NCBI GenBank assembly: GCA_905236165.1
Contig: CAJOOC010000169.1
Span: forward strand, 1 to 53,143
Origin: an uncultured Prevotella sp.
Lineage (GTDB): Bacteria; Bacteroidota; Bacteroidia; Bacteroidales; Bacteroidaceae
Direction of reading: 5' to 3'
DNA: 53,143 bases
In this document: positions 29,294 through 39,024 of the stretch, piece after piece
How positions within the stretch are numbered: position 1 is the first letter of the stretch
Layout: every line of letters begins with the position of its first letter
Translations under genes and position numbers: made by a program
The notes under the pieces: model-generated
What the model was told of the DNA's origin: nothing
Seen by the model: only the letters and a program-made list of their open reading frames with translations
Databases searched by the model: none

Positions 29294-29648
29294 ACTATTT
29301 TGCTTGAACTATGGGAGCAGTCCTCGCGCGCGCAGGCTCTCCCGTTCCAATTTTATCAGTTATAGGGTGCAAAGTTACAATTTTTTTTCCAATTGGCAAA
29401 ATATATTACGCAAAGACTGACTTGCAAAGTGTCACTTTTTTATCCGAAAACCTTACAAAGTGATTTTTTCAAAGTGCCGAAATTGCGCGAATTTGAAAAC
29501 AAAAAGTATCTTGGCCGCAAATATGCACAAATTTCGACATTTTATCCAACATACTGAAATAATGCAACTTACCAAAAACAATGCAGGAAAAGACGATCAA
29601 AAAGTCCAGAAACAGCTAAAAACCAGGCCTGAAAGGGCCACTTTTGGA

Positions 29649-29736
29649 AGGTAAAAGGGCAACTATTAGGAGGTAAAAGAGTAACTATTAGGAGGTAAAA
29701 GAGTAACTATTACAAGGTGACAGAGTATCTATCACT
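29649..29736 (+). repeat. 22-bp tandem repeat, 4 copies
   Basis: AGGTAAAAGGGCAACTATTAGG / AGGTAAAAGAGTAACTATTAGG / AGGTAAAAGAGTAACTATTACA / AGGTGACAGAGTATCTATCACT. Confidence 0.9.
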
Positions 29737-30057
29737 CGCCAACAGGCCAAAAACGACTTCTGAAAGGGCTGTCTCTTGCTCCAGATTTCATTTTCTGACC
29801 GGTAGTTTCAGAAAGTCAAAATATCGATGAAATGGGCAAAAAAGTGACATTTTGCAAAATCGTTAGCCCCATTGCTGCGACCTGTCTTAGCCTAAAGAAA
29901 AAGACTATTGCATCGGGTAACTATACTGCCAGGCATGGCAACGTTTAGTTAACAATTATTAATTGTTATGTACAAATGTCAGTTTTTCGCTTTTTTATTT
30001 GTATCTTTGCCGTTGCAAATCTTTTACGGAGCTACAAACACAGGGGAATACTAGCCT

Positions 30058-31539
30058 ATGAGCCCGATACAGTCAACGAAAATGACAAACTTTCGATGGA
30101 CAGTATGTAGTTTACTGTTCTTCGCGACAATGATGACCTACCTGGATCGTCAGGTCTTGTCGTTGACCTGGAAAGACTTTCTGGCCCCAGAATTCGGGTG
30201 GAACGATAACGACTACGGATACATTACCGGTATCTTTTCGCTGACGTATGCCGTATGCATGTTTTTCGTCGGTAAGTTGCTCGATGTCATAGGGATGCGG
30301 CGCGGATACCTTATCTCAATGGGCATCTGTACAGTAGGCACTCTGCTGCATGCCTTCTGCGGCATCATACTGAGCGGATTGCTGGCCGACACATGGTTTG
30401 TAGACTTCGACGGAGCCAAAGAGGCGCTGCACGACATGGGCGTAGCGGGCATCTCTATAACCACGATGAGCATATACTTCTTCATCGGATGCAGGAGCAT
30501 CATGGCATTGGGACAGGCAGGCAACTTCCCCGCTGCGATATCGGTGACGGCAGAGTTCTTCCCAAAGAAAGACAGAGCCTTCGCCACCTCCATATTCAAT
30601 AACGGCGCATGCGTGGGCTCGCTGCTTGCACCTATCACCATACCGCCTATAGCAAGGTTGCTCGGATGGGAGATGGCATTCATCATCGTAGGCGCTGTCG
30701 GATTCCTGTGGATGTTTGCCTGGCTCAAGCTATACAATAATGCCAACAACAGCAGCAAGTTAAACATTTCTGAATACAACTACATCCAGCAGGACAACAA
30801 CGAGGAAAGCGTCAAGAACGAGGAGAGCATCAGCTTCATTCGATGTTTCTCATACCGCATCACATGGGCCTTCATGCTGGGAAAGTTCATGACCGACGGA
30901 GCATGGTGGTTCTACCTCTTCTGGGCACCAATCTATATCTCCGACACCTACGGCTATACTACTGATTCGCCGATGGGAATGGCCCTCATCTTCACAATAT
31001 ACCTTATCTGCATGCTCTCAGTCATTGGTGGATATCTGCCCACCTACCTGTCAGAAAACTATGCCCTCACGCCGCGCAGGGCACGACTGAGGGCGATGCT
31101 GGCATTCGCATGCATTCAGCTCATCGGCATCTTACAGTTACCTCTGGGAAGCCATTCTCCCTGGATACTGGTAATCATCATCGGCATCTTCGGAGCCGCC
31201 CATCAGAGCTGGTCGGCAAACCTCTTCTCTCTTGTGGGCGACAACATGCCCAAGAAATCTATTGCAACGGTGATAGGCATAGGAGGATTCGCCGGAGGTA
31301 TGTCATCTTATCTCACGATGGTACTATCGGGTAAACTGCTCTTCTATGCAGACACCATGCAGGATGCATATACCTTCCTGGGATATAGCGGAAAGCCTGC
31401 TGCCTACATGACGATGTTCTGCATCTTCTCCGTAACATACCTTATAGGATGGGGTATCATCAGAGTGCTGTCATACGACGCCCGCTTGACAAACATGCAG
31501 CGCATGATGCCTGAACATACAGGGGCAGCCGAAGACTAA
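30058..31539 (+). CDS. MFS transporter (hexuronate-transporter-like)
   Basis: FRWTVCSLLFFATMMTYLDRQVLSLTWKDFLAPEFGWNDNDYGYITGIFSLTYA ... ExuT-like N-terminus. Confidence 0.88.
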   Translation: MSPIQSTKMTNFRWTVCSLLFFATMMTYLDRQVLSLTWKDFLAPEFGWNDNDYGYITGIFSLTYAVCMFFVGKLLDVIGMRRGYLISMGICTVGTLLHAFCGIILSGLLADTWFVDFDGAKEALHDMGVAGISITTMSIYFFIGCRSIMALGQAGNFPAAISVTAEFFPKKDRAFATSIFNNGACVGSLLAPITIPPIARLLGWEMAFIIVGAVGFLWMFAWLKLYNNANNSSKLNISEYNYIQQDNNEESVKNEESISFIRCFSYRITWAFMLGKFMTDGAWWFYLFWAPIYISDTYGYTTDSPMGMALIFTIYLICMLSVIGGYLPTYLSENYALTPRRARLRAMLAFACIQLIGILQLPLGSHSPWILVIIIGIFGAAHQSWSANLFSLVGDNMPKKSIATVIGIGGFAGGMSSYLTMVLSGKLLFYADTMQDAYTFLGYSGKPAAYMTMFCIFSVTYLIGWGIIRVLSYDARLTNMQRMMPEHTGAAED

Positions 31540-31576
31540 CAAGGAATACTTAAACAAATAATTATAAAACAAAATC

Positions 31577-33016
31577 ATGAGTGTAACAACAAACAAAATG
31601 ACCAATTGGCGCTGGGTGATGTGCGCAATGCTTTTTGCCGCCACTACCGTCAATTACATGGACCGTCAGGTTCTGTCCCTTACGTGGAAAGACTTTATTT
31701 CACCAGAGTTTCATTGGAATGATGAGATTTATGGCAACATCACAGCCGTATTCTCCATCTTCTATGCCGTAGCAAACCTCTTCGCCGGTAAGTTCGTTGA
31801 CTGGATGGGAACGAAGAAGGGTTATTTCTGGGCCATCGTAGTATGGTCGCTGGGAGCCGTGCTCCACGCTGGCTGCGGATGGTTCACAATGGTTTCTCTG
31901 GGGCTGCCCGACCTTGCTGCGATGGCTAAGACCACAGGACTCGTAGCCGTTTCCGTAGCAACTGTCAGCATGTATGCCTTCCTCGTATGCCGCTGCGTGC
32001 TCGCACTCGGTGAGGCAGGAAACTTCCCTGCAGCCATCAAGGTGACAGCCGAGTACTTCCCAAAGAAGGACCGCGCCTTCGCTACAGCTATCTTTAACTC
32101 AGGTGCATCAGTAGGTGCTCTTGCTGCACCTGCTTCTATACCTCTGCTGGCAAAGGCAATGGGCTGGGAGATGGCATTCATCATCATCGGTGCCATAGGA
32201 TTCGTATGGGCTGGTATCTGGCTCTTTGTATATGACAAGCCAAAGAGCTCTAAGTTCGTCAACGAGGCTGAGCTCAACTACATCAACCAGGACGAAGAGA
32301 ACGAGAAGGCCGCAGAGGTTGTCGTGGAAGAGAAGCAGATGTCTTACCTGGAGGCTTTCAGCCACAAGCAGACATGGTCTTTCGCCTTCGGTAAGTTCAT
32401 GACCGACGGTGTATGGTGGTTCTTCCTCTTCTGGGCTCCGGCATACTTCTCTGACCAGTATGGCTACAAGTCAGACTCCAGCATGGGTATAGCACTTATC
32501 TTCACGCTCTACGCTATCGTTACGGTACTCTCAATGTTCGGTGGCTACCTGCCAAAGCTGTTCGTTGAGAAGAAGGGTATGAACCCATACCAGGGCCGTA
32601 TGCTCGCCATGCTTATCTTCGCATTCTTCCCAGTGCTGGCCCTCTTCGCACAGCCAATGGGCGCATACAGCGCTTGGTGGCCAGCAATCATCATCGGTCT
32701 CGTAGGTGCCGGACACCAGGCATGGTCTGCCAACATCTTCTCTACCGTTGGTGATATGTTCCCAAAGTCTGCCATCGCTACCATCACAGGTATCGGCTCA
32801 ATGGCTGGCGGCTGCGGCTCATTCCTTATTAACAAGGTGTCAGGAAACCTCTTCACCTACGCTGAGCAGCAGGGTTCTGCATTCCAGTTTATGGGCTTTG
32901 AGGGCAAGCCTGCCGGCTACATGATTATCTTCTGCGTCTGTGCCGTTGCATACCTCATCGGCTGGTGCGTAATGAAGCTCCTCGTGCCAAAGTACAAGCC
33001 CGTTATTATGAAGTAA
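31577..33016 (+). CDS. MFS transporter (hexuronate-transporter-like), tandem paralog
   Basis: NWRWVMCAMLFAATTVNYMDRQVLSLTWKDFISPEFHWNDEIYGNITAVFS. Confidence 0.9.
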   Translation: MSVTTNKMTNWRWVMCAMLFAATTVNYMDRQVLSLTWKDFISPEFHWNDEIYGNITAVFSIFYAVANLFAGKFVDWMGTKKGYFWAIVVWSLGAVLHAGCGWFTMVSLGLPDLAAMAKTTGLVAVSVATVSMYAFLVCRCVLALGEAGNFPAAIKVTAEYFPKKDRAFATAIFNSGASVGALAAPASIPLLAKAMGWEMAFIIIGAIGFVWAGIWLFVYDKPKSSKFVNEAELNYINQDEENEKAAEVVVEEKQMSYLEAFSHKQTWSFAFGKFMTDGVWWFFLFWAPAYFSDQYGYKSDSSMGIALIFTLYAIVTVLSMFGGYLPKLFVEKKGMNPYQGRMLAMLIFAFFPVLALFAQPMGAYSAWWPAIIIGLVGAGHQAWSANIFSTVGDMFPKSAIATITGIGSMAGGCGSFLINKVSGNLFTYAEQQGSAFQFMGFEGKPAGYMIIFCVCAVAYLIGWCVMKLLVPKYKPVIMK

Positions 33017-33068
33017 TAACAGCGCAAGGATTCCCTTGCATCAGCAGGGCATCACCGCACTATATGAT

Positions 33069-33100
33069 AAATCCCCGAAGCTTGATGGCTTCGGGGATTT
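33069..33100 (+). terminator. intrinsic terminator
   Basis: AAATCCCCGAAGC-TTGATG-GCTTCGGGGATTT, perfect 13-bp stem. Confidence 0.85.
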
Positions 33101-33115
33101 GTTGTATATTCTGCT

Positions 33116-33195
33116 GCCCTTACAGGGCGTGTACTCAGCTCGCATCTATACCCAGGGCGATGCCCTGGGCTATGTGCTCGTTGGCCTTTCAGGCC
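33116..33195. repeat. triple-hairpin dispersed element
   Basis: GCCCT-TAC-AGGGC, CCCAGGGC-GAT-GCCCTGGG, GGCCT-TTC-AGGCC in succession. Confidence 0.8.
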
Positions 33196-33275
33196 GTTAG
33201 CTTGCTTGCGGAACTATTCTCTATGCCTTTCGCGTAGCAGCGACGCGGTTGCGGCAAGGATTGTATGTCTTTATT

Positions 33276-34526
33276 CTATGCCTTACTCGTTGCAGCAAGG
33301 TAGTTGCGGCAGGGGTTGGCATACATCGTCAGCATGCGCTCACGCAGGAAAGCCTTGTCGGGATTAGGCACAGAGACCTTCGCCATCTGCGCAGCGAGGT
33401 ACTTCTCAAAGTCTGCCTTGTCCTTATCGGTGTACTTGTCGGCATTGTTGGTGCCATCCAGTTCGTCAAGCGCAATCCAGTTGCAGGGGTACAGACGGTA
33501 GCGCGAGTGTATCTCGCTGTCGATATGCTCCGCAACAAGACGGAATATCTCCTTCTTGGGCAACGAAGTGTCAAGGGTGTCAAGCCAGGAATCTATACAT
33601 GGCGCAGCCTCATAGTGCACCCTACCCTTCTTGCCCAGTATGCCGGTCTTCATATTGTTCAGGTCATCCTGCTTTGACTTCTTCCATCCTGCCACATCAC
33701 GCTTGAACTGGAACTCCTCAGCCTTGAGATAGTCGCATGGGTCATGCTCGTAAGATATCGCCAGCGGCGCTATGTGGAGATGCTTCAGGGCCGCAACGAC
33801 TTCTTTACCGGCAGACCTGGAGCCCTGCTGCGCATTCTCACTTCCGCTTGATGCTGAGTCCTGCTGCGCATTCTCTTGGCCCTCAGAGGCACTATATCCC
33901 ATAGCAAACATCTTCAACACGGAGTCCTGAGTGCGGTCATCGCTGTCCTTGGCGCGGCCTTCACGCTGCGCTATCCACACATTCTCATTCTTCTCATTGA
34001 CCGCATAATGGATGTACTGGCTCATCAGCATGGAGGAGCGCATCATCTCATGAGCCGTCAAACCGCGACGAACGGTGAACGTCTTGTTCATGCGGACGAG
34101 CTTCTTTATCCACGGATAGATGAGCAGATTATCGCCGATACCAATCTCGCAGGTCTTCTCAAAGCCGTTATCGTAGAGCATGAGGTCGAGATATGCGGAG
34201 TCGAGCACTATGTCGCGGTGGTTTGAAACGAAGAGATAGCGGTGCTTCTTGTCCATATCCTTGGGAAAGCCAAAGGTGGTGCCGCTGGTGCAGCGCCATA
34301 TAGACAGCTTCACAACAGGTTTCATGAAGCGCAGCTGAAAGCCCTGAGAAGTCTTCACCCCCCTGAACCTGCGGCGCAGCAGCGCATTACGCACGCTCTT
34401 AGGGAGCCAAGGAGCAAAGCCCTTCATGATGAGGTTGAACTGGCGGTCATGAAGCAGCTCTTCAAAGACCACGGGCATCTCGTCTTCATTGTAAGGACGT
34501 ATCTCGTCAAATTCCTGAATGTTCAT
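33276..34526 (-). CDS. 1-acyl-sn-glycerol-3-phosphate acyltransferase-family protein
   Basis: YLFVSNHRDIVLDSAYLDLML ... NENVWIAQREGRAKDSDD (acyltransferase H-x4-D and E-G-R blocks). Confidence 0.85.
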   Translation of the reverse strand: MNIQEFDEIRPYNEDEMPVVFEELLHDRQFNLIMKGFAPWLPKSVRNALLRRRFRGVKTSQGFQLRFMKPVVKLSIWRCTSGTTFGFPKDMDKKHRYLFVSNHRDIVLDSAYLDLMLYDNGFEKTCEIGIGDNLLIYPWIKKLVRMNKTFTVRRGLTAHEMMRSSMLMSQYIHYAVNEKNENVWIAQREGRAKDSDDRTQDSVLKMFAMGYSASEGQENAQQDSASSGSENAQQGSRSAGKEVVAALKHLHIAPLAISYEHDPCDYLKAEEFQFKRDVAGWKKSKQDDLNNMKTGILGKKGRVHYEAAPCIDSWLDTLDTSLPKKEIFRLVAEHIDSEIHSRYRLYPCNWIALDELDGTNNADKYTDKDKADFEKYLAAQMAKVSVPNPDKAFLRERMLTMYANPCRNYLAATSKA

Positions 34527-34533
34527 GGTTTAA

Positions 34534-34666
34534 ACGTTGAAGATTGAAAATTGAAGATTGAAGATTGAACGCTGAAGGTTGAACGTTGAACGTTGAACGA
34601 TGAACGTTGAACGATGAACGATGAACGATGAACGTTGAACGCTGAACGCTGAAGGTTGAACGTTGA
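34534..34666 (-). repeat. heptamer tandem array, 19 copies (TCAACGT-type)
   Basis: + strand units ACGTTGA/AGATTGA/ACGATGA/ACGCTGA/AGGTTGA, 19 x 7 bp, ending 8 bp from the acyltransferase start codon. Confidence 0.95.
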
Positions 34667-34727
34667 AGGAAGTAAAAAAAGGTTGAGGAGCGCATGATGA
34701 CGCTCTTCAACCTTATCATTATTAATA

Positions 34728-36101
34728 TTATGCGTTTACCTTTGGCAGTTTGTCAAGTGCTGCTGCAATCTCCTCGTCGGTAGGGATATAGTCCTCCATA
34801 GTACCTTCATTGAAATGCTTGTAGGCATAGAGGTCGAAATAGCCTGTACCCGAGAGGTTGAAGACGATGGTCTTCTCCTCGCCTGTCTCCTTACACTTGA
34901 GTGCCTCATCGATGGCTGCACGGATAGCGTGTGATGACTCAGGAGCTGGCAGTATGCCCTCAGCGCGGGCAAACTTCACGGCGGCATCAAAGACTGCCGT
35001 CTGTTCGTATGCACGTGCCTCGAGGAGACCCTTGTCATAGAGCTCTGAGAGGATAGGGCTCATGCCATGGAAACGAAGTCCGCCAGCATGGTTGGCGCTT
35101 GGGATGAACTGGCTGCCCAGGGTGTACATCTTAGCCAGCGGACATATCATACCCGTATCGCAGAAGTCGTAGGCGTACTTACCGCGTGTGAAGCTGGGGC
35201 ATGATGCGGGTTCTACACCGATAATCCTATAGTCGGCCTCACCGCGCAGCATCTCACCGACGAATGGTGACACAAAGCCGCCAAGGTTTGAGCCGCCACC
35301 GGTACAACCGATGAGGATATCTGGCTTAATGCCGAACTTCTTCATTGCTGTCTGTGCCTCAAGTCCTATGATGGTCTGATGGAGCAGCACCTGATTGAGC
35401 ACTGAGCCCAATACATAGCGATAGCCTTCGGTAGATACTGCTGTCTCTACGGCCTCTGAGATGGCGCATCCCAACGAACCTGTCGTACCAGGATGCTCGG
35501 CCAGGATCTTGCGGCCTACCTCTGTTGTATCGCTGGGTGAAGGTATGATGCTCGCGCCGTATGTATTGATAACCTCACGGCGGAAAGGCTTCTGCTCGTA
35601 AGAGCACTTCACCATGAACACCTTACAGTCGATGCCGAAATACTGACAGGCCATAGAGAGTGCTGTGCCCCACTGGCCTGCGCCAGTTTCCGTTGTAACG
35701 CCCTTCAGGCCCTGAGCCTTGGCATAGTAGGCCTGGGCAATAGCAGAGTTGAGCTTATGTGAGCCAGAGGTGTTGTTGCCCTCGAACTTATAGAAAATCT
35801 TTGCCGGAGTATCCAGTGCCTTCTCCAGGAACTCTGCATGAACCAGCGGACTTGGACGGAACATACGATAGAAGTTCAGCACCTCCTCTGGGATGTCTAT
35901 CCACCTCGTGTCATTGTCCAGCTCCTGCTTTATGAGTTCTGTGCAGAATATCGGTTCCATCTCCTCAAGTGTGAGGGGCTTGCCTGTAGCCGGATTGAGC
36001 ATCGGCGCAGGCTTTTCTTTCATGTCGGCACGCACGTTGTACCACTGTGTAGGCACTTCGTTCTCGGCCAGATAAATCTTGTAAGGAATTTTCTTTTCCA
36101 T
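34728..36101 (-). CDS. TrpB2-type tryptophan synthase beta-like protein
   Basis: KFEGNNTSGSHKLNSAIAQAYYAKAQGLKGVTTETGAGQWGTALSMAC ... IGCTGGGSNLGGF. Confidence 0.95.
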   Translation of the reverse strand: MEKKIPYKIYLAENEVPTQWYNVRADMKEKPAPMLNPATGKPLTLEEMEPIFCTELIKQELDNDTRWIDIPEEVLNFYRMFRPSPLVHAEFLEKALDTPAKIFYKFEGNNTSGSHKLNSAIAQAYYAKAQGLKGVTTETGAGQWGTALSMACQYFGIDCKVFMVKCSYEQKPFRREVINTYGASIIPSPSDTTEVGRKILAEHPGTTGSLGCAISEAVETAVSTEGYRYVLGSVLNQVLLHQTIIGLEAQTAMKKFGIKPDILIGCTGGGSNLGGFVSPFVGEMLRGEADYRIIGVEPASCPSFTRGKYAYDFCDTGMICPLAKMYTLGSQFIPSANHAGGLRFHGMSPILSELYDKGLLEARAYEQTAVFDAAVKFARAEGILPAPESSHAIRAAIDEALKCKETGEEKTIVFNLSGTGYFDLYAYKHFNEGTMEDYIPTDEEIAAALDKLPKVNA

Positions 36102-36162
36102 TAATACTTTGTTGTTATTTTATGTTTGATAATTGTTTTCTCACCATGTATTGCTTAGAGGC

Positions 36163-37155
36163 TTACCCTATCTGGTTCTCAACAATCTCGCTGAGCACCT
36201 CACCCATATCGAGACCCGCTGCCCTTACCTGCTGCGGAATGAACGATGTGGGCGTCATACCGGGTGTGGTATTAATCTCCAGCATGTTAATCTTGTATTG
36301 TCCCTCTGTCGTCTTGCTGATGATATAGTCAACACGGATGATGCCGTTGGCATGCAGGATATCGTATATCACACTTGTAATCTTGGCAATGCGCTCTGAC
36401 ACGTCATCAGGAAGGCGGGCAGGGGTGATTTCCTGTACCTGTCCGTTGTATTTGGCATCAAAGTCAAAGAATTCGTTCTCGCTCACCACCTCCGTAGCAG
36501 GCAGCACGACGCTCTTTGCCTTGGTCTTGTATACGCCCTGACTGATTTCCATACCGTCGAGGAATTCCTCTATCATTATCAGGTCGCTCTGCTCGAAGGC
36601 ACGTTCCAGTGCTTCAGGCATGTCGTTGAAGCTCTTCACCTTGCTCACACCGAAGCTGCTACCGTCGGCAGCAGGCTTTACAAAGCATGGATAACCTACC
36701 GTTGCCTTGATGTGTTCATCGGTGACGCTAGCCTCTTCGCCCTTACGCACCAATACGCTGTCAGCCACGCTAACTCCGAAGCCGCGCAGATAGTTGTTCA
36801 GCACGAACTTATTGAACGTGAGAGCCTCCACGAGCACGCTGCATGTGGAGTATGGCATTCCGATAAGGTCGAAATATCCCTGCAGCTGTCCTGTCTCCCC
36901 TGGCACTCCGTGTATAGTTATATAGGCGTAGTCGAAAGACTTCTTCTCACCATTCTCCATGAAGGAGAAATCGTTTTTGTCTATCTCGGCTGTAGCTCCG
37001 TCAGAGAGGTTCACGTGCCAGTCACCCCGCTTCAGGTCTACGATATAGCAGTCATACTTGTCCTTATTGAAGAAGGAGTAGATGCCTGCTCCAGATTTTA
37101 ATGACACATCATGCTCTGATGAGTCACCGCCACATATTATAGCTATTCGTTTCAT
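36163..37155 (-). CDS. ddl: D-alanine--D-alanine ligase
   Basis: MKRIAIICGGDSSEHDVSLKSG ... YPCFVKPAADGSSFGVSKV ... MLEINTTPGMTPTSFIPQQVRAAG. Confidence 0.97.
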   Translation of the reverse strand: MKRIAIICGGDSSEHDVSLKSGAGIYSFFNKDKYDCYIVDLKRGDWHVNLSDGATAEIDKNDFSFMENGEKKSFDYAYITIHGVPGETGQLQGYFDLIGMPYSTCSVLVEALTFNKFVLNNYLRGFGVSVADSVLVRKGEEASVTDEHIKATVGYPCFVKPAADGSSFGVSKVKSFNDMPEALERAFEQSDLIMIEEFLDGMEISQGVYKTKAKSVVLPATEVVSENEFFDFDAKYNGQVQEITPARLPDDVSERIAKITSVIYDILHANGIIRVDYIISKTTEGQYKINMLEINTTPGMTPTSFIPQQVRAAGLDMGEVLSEIVENQIG

Positions 37156-37171
37156 TTCTTCTCTACTGTTG

Positions 37172-38224
37172 TTATTCGTTTAATGTGTCTCGTGTTGTTC
37201 CGCTTACGTAGCCTCGCCATTTTGCTATCAGCTCGCTGAAGTCTGATGGCCAGGGGCTGGTGAAGTCCATCTGCTCCCCAGTCACGGGGTGTACGAAGCC
37301 AAGCGTCTTGGCGTGCAGGGCCTGTCGCGGACACACCTTGAAGCAGTTATTTATGAAGGCCTTGTATGTGGAGCTGCGCTCTCCGCGCAGTATCTCCGTT
37401 CCTCCGTATGTCTCATCGCCGAAGAGCGGGTGTCCTATATGCTTCATGTGGGCACGTATCTGATGTGTTCTGCCTGTCTCAAGGATGCATTCCACAAGCG
37501 TTACATACCCGAATTTCTCTATCACCCTCCAGTGTGTGACGGCCTCCTTGCCTATTCCCGAGTCAGGCGACATCACCGTCATGCGCAGCCTGTCCTTCGG
37601 GTCGCGAGTGATATTGCCCTCTATGCGGCCCTCATCTTCCGTGAAGTGCCCCCATACGAGGCAGTGGTAGGAGCGGTGCGTGTCGTGCACGAAGAACTGT
37701 TTGCCCAGGTTTGTCTTTGCCTCCGGGGTCTTTGCCACTACGAGCAGGCCGCTGGTGTCTTTGTCTATGCGGTGCACCAGGCCCACTTCGGGTGAGTTGG
37801 GGTCGAACGTTGGCACATCCTTCATGTGCCAGGCTACCGCATTTATCAGCGTCCCGTTGAAGTTTCCCGCTCCAGGGTGCACCACCATTCCAGCGGGTTT
37901 ATTCACAACCATCAGCACCTCGTCCTCATAGACGATGTCCAGCGGTATGTCTTCGGGATAGATGGTGCTGTCGTGCTTGGGCACGCTGAGCATCAGGGTG
38001 ATGACATCTCCCGGTCTTACCTTGTAATTACTCTTGACGGCCTTGTCATTGACGCAAATGCACCCTGCCTCCGCAGCCGTCTGAATGCGGTTGCGGGAGG
38101 AGTGTACCATACGCTCAAACAGGTATTTGTCGATACGTATGGCCACCTGTCCGGGGTCTACGACACAGCGGAAGTGCTCGTACGACTCTTCTGCCGGCTG
38201 GTCAAGGATATCTATTTCCTCCAT
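37172..38224 (-). CDS. RluA-family pseudouridine synthase (RluD-like)
   Basis: S4-like N-terminus; VNKPAGMVVHPGAGNFNGTLINAV ... GLVHRIDKDTSGLLVVAKT ... ETGRTHQIRAHMKHIGHPLFGDETYGG. Confidence 0.96.
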   Translation of the reverse strand: MEEIDILDQPAEESYEHFRCVVDPGQVAIRIDKYLFERMVHSSRNRIQTAAEAGCICVNDKAVKSNYKVRPGDVITLMLSVPKHDSTIYPEDIPLDIVYEDEVLMVVNKPAGMVVHPGAGNFNGTLINAVAWHMKDVPTFDPNSPEVGLVHRIDKDTSGLLVVAKTPEAKTNLGKQFFVHDTHRSYHCLVWGHFTEDEGRIEGNITRDPKDRLRMTVMSPDSGIGKEAVTHWRVIEKFGYVTLVECILETGRTHQIRAHMKHIGHPLFGDETYGGTEILRGERSSTYKAFINNCFKVCPRQALHAKTLGFVHPVTGEQMDFTSPWPSDFSELIAKWRGYVSGTTRDTLNE

Positions 38225-38225
38225 G

Positions 38226-38960
38226 CTATTCCACTACCTCGAAGTCATCGCCATTGTCCGCAGCTCCCGTACTGGGGGCTGTCTGCGACGGTGTCTCTTC
38301 CGTATCCTCTATTGTCGGAGCACTTTCTGCATTGCCATCATATAACTCCACATCCTCATATTCATCCCTTGGGAGGTCGGTCATGAAGATTGAATCGGCG
38401 GCATCACGCTGGCCATTGCCCACCTGTATCACCAGCACGGCCTCGATAGGTATTCTCTGTCCTGCCGCCACATTGCGGTTGTTGACCAAAATGCCGTATA
38501 CCCAGTTCTTCTCGCCTGGGATATACTGCGGCTCTCCTATCTTGAAGCCCATCGACTTCAGCTTTGCCACAGCCTCGCGGTATGAGCTGTTGTCAATGAC
38601 ATCGGGCAGCACCATTGTCGGTGTACTGATGGCATTGATGGTGATATATATTATTCTGCCACTCTTGACAAATGTTCCTGGGGCGGGCATCTGCTCCAGT
38701 ATGGTACCGGGGGCGAGCGACTTGATGTATCCCGTATCGGTCACCACCAGCTCAAGCCCCAGTTCGTCAGCCACATTCTGAGCCCTCTCCAGCGACACCT
38801 TCTTCAGATTGGGCACGGCGATACGCTCTCCGTGGTGCGTATAGACATTCATGCCCACCTGCACCAGGATGACGAGAAGCACTATGACGGCAACCATTGC
38901 GAAGAGATTCCCCCACAGGTATATGCCCGTCAGCTTCCTGAAGAATTCTGAGGTTTTCAT
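38226..38960 (-). CDS. membrane-anchored PASTA-domain protein
   Basis: Single TM (NLFAMVAVIVLLVILVQVGMNVY) then PASTA repeats (AVPNLKKVSLERAQNVADELGLELVVTDT...; TMVLPDVIDNSSYREAVAKLKSMGFKI...); start trimmed to MKTSEFFRK. Confidence 0.88.
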   Translation of the reverse strand: MKTSEFFRKLTGIYLWGNLFAMVAVIVLLVILVQVGMNVYTHHGERIAVPNLKKVSLERAQNVADELGLELVVTDTGYIKSLAPGTILEQMPAPGTFVKSGRIIYITINAISTPTMVLPDVIDNSSYREAVAKLKSMGFKIGEPQYIPGEKNWVYGILVNNRNVAAGQRIPIEAVLVIQVGNGQRDAADSIFMTDLPRDEYEDVELYDGNAESAPTIEDTEETPSQTAPSTGAADNGDDFEVVE

Positions 38961-39024
38961 GCTTTTTGAACTGACTTCGTCTGTTTGTAAAGACGGGGAC
39001 ATGCGCATCCCCGTCCATCATACC

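Noticed and set aside
27975-29365. Long + strand ORFs (311 and 318 aa) opposite the FabK-like gene and dtd
   Set aside because: Antisense to clearly conserved genes; composition typical of shadow ORFs
29649-29736. CRISPR array
   Set aside because: Units are contiguous 22-mers with no unique spacers and no cas genes
32965-33237. 90-aa ORF containing IPRAMPWAMCSLAFQA
   Set aside because: Spurious ORF through the triple-hairpin dispersed element
34534-34666. CRISPR array
   Set aside because: Pure 7-bp tandem repeat without spacers
34507-34719. 70-aa ORF of STFNVQR-like repeats
   Set aside because: Translation of the 7-bp tandem array (21 bp = 7 codons); repeat artefact
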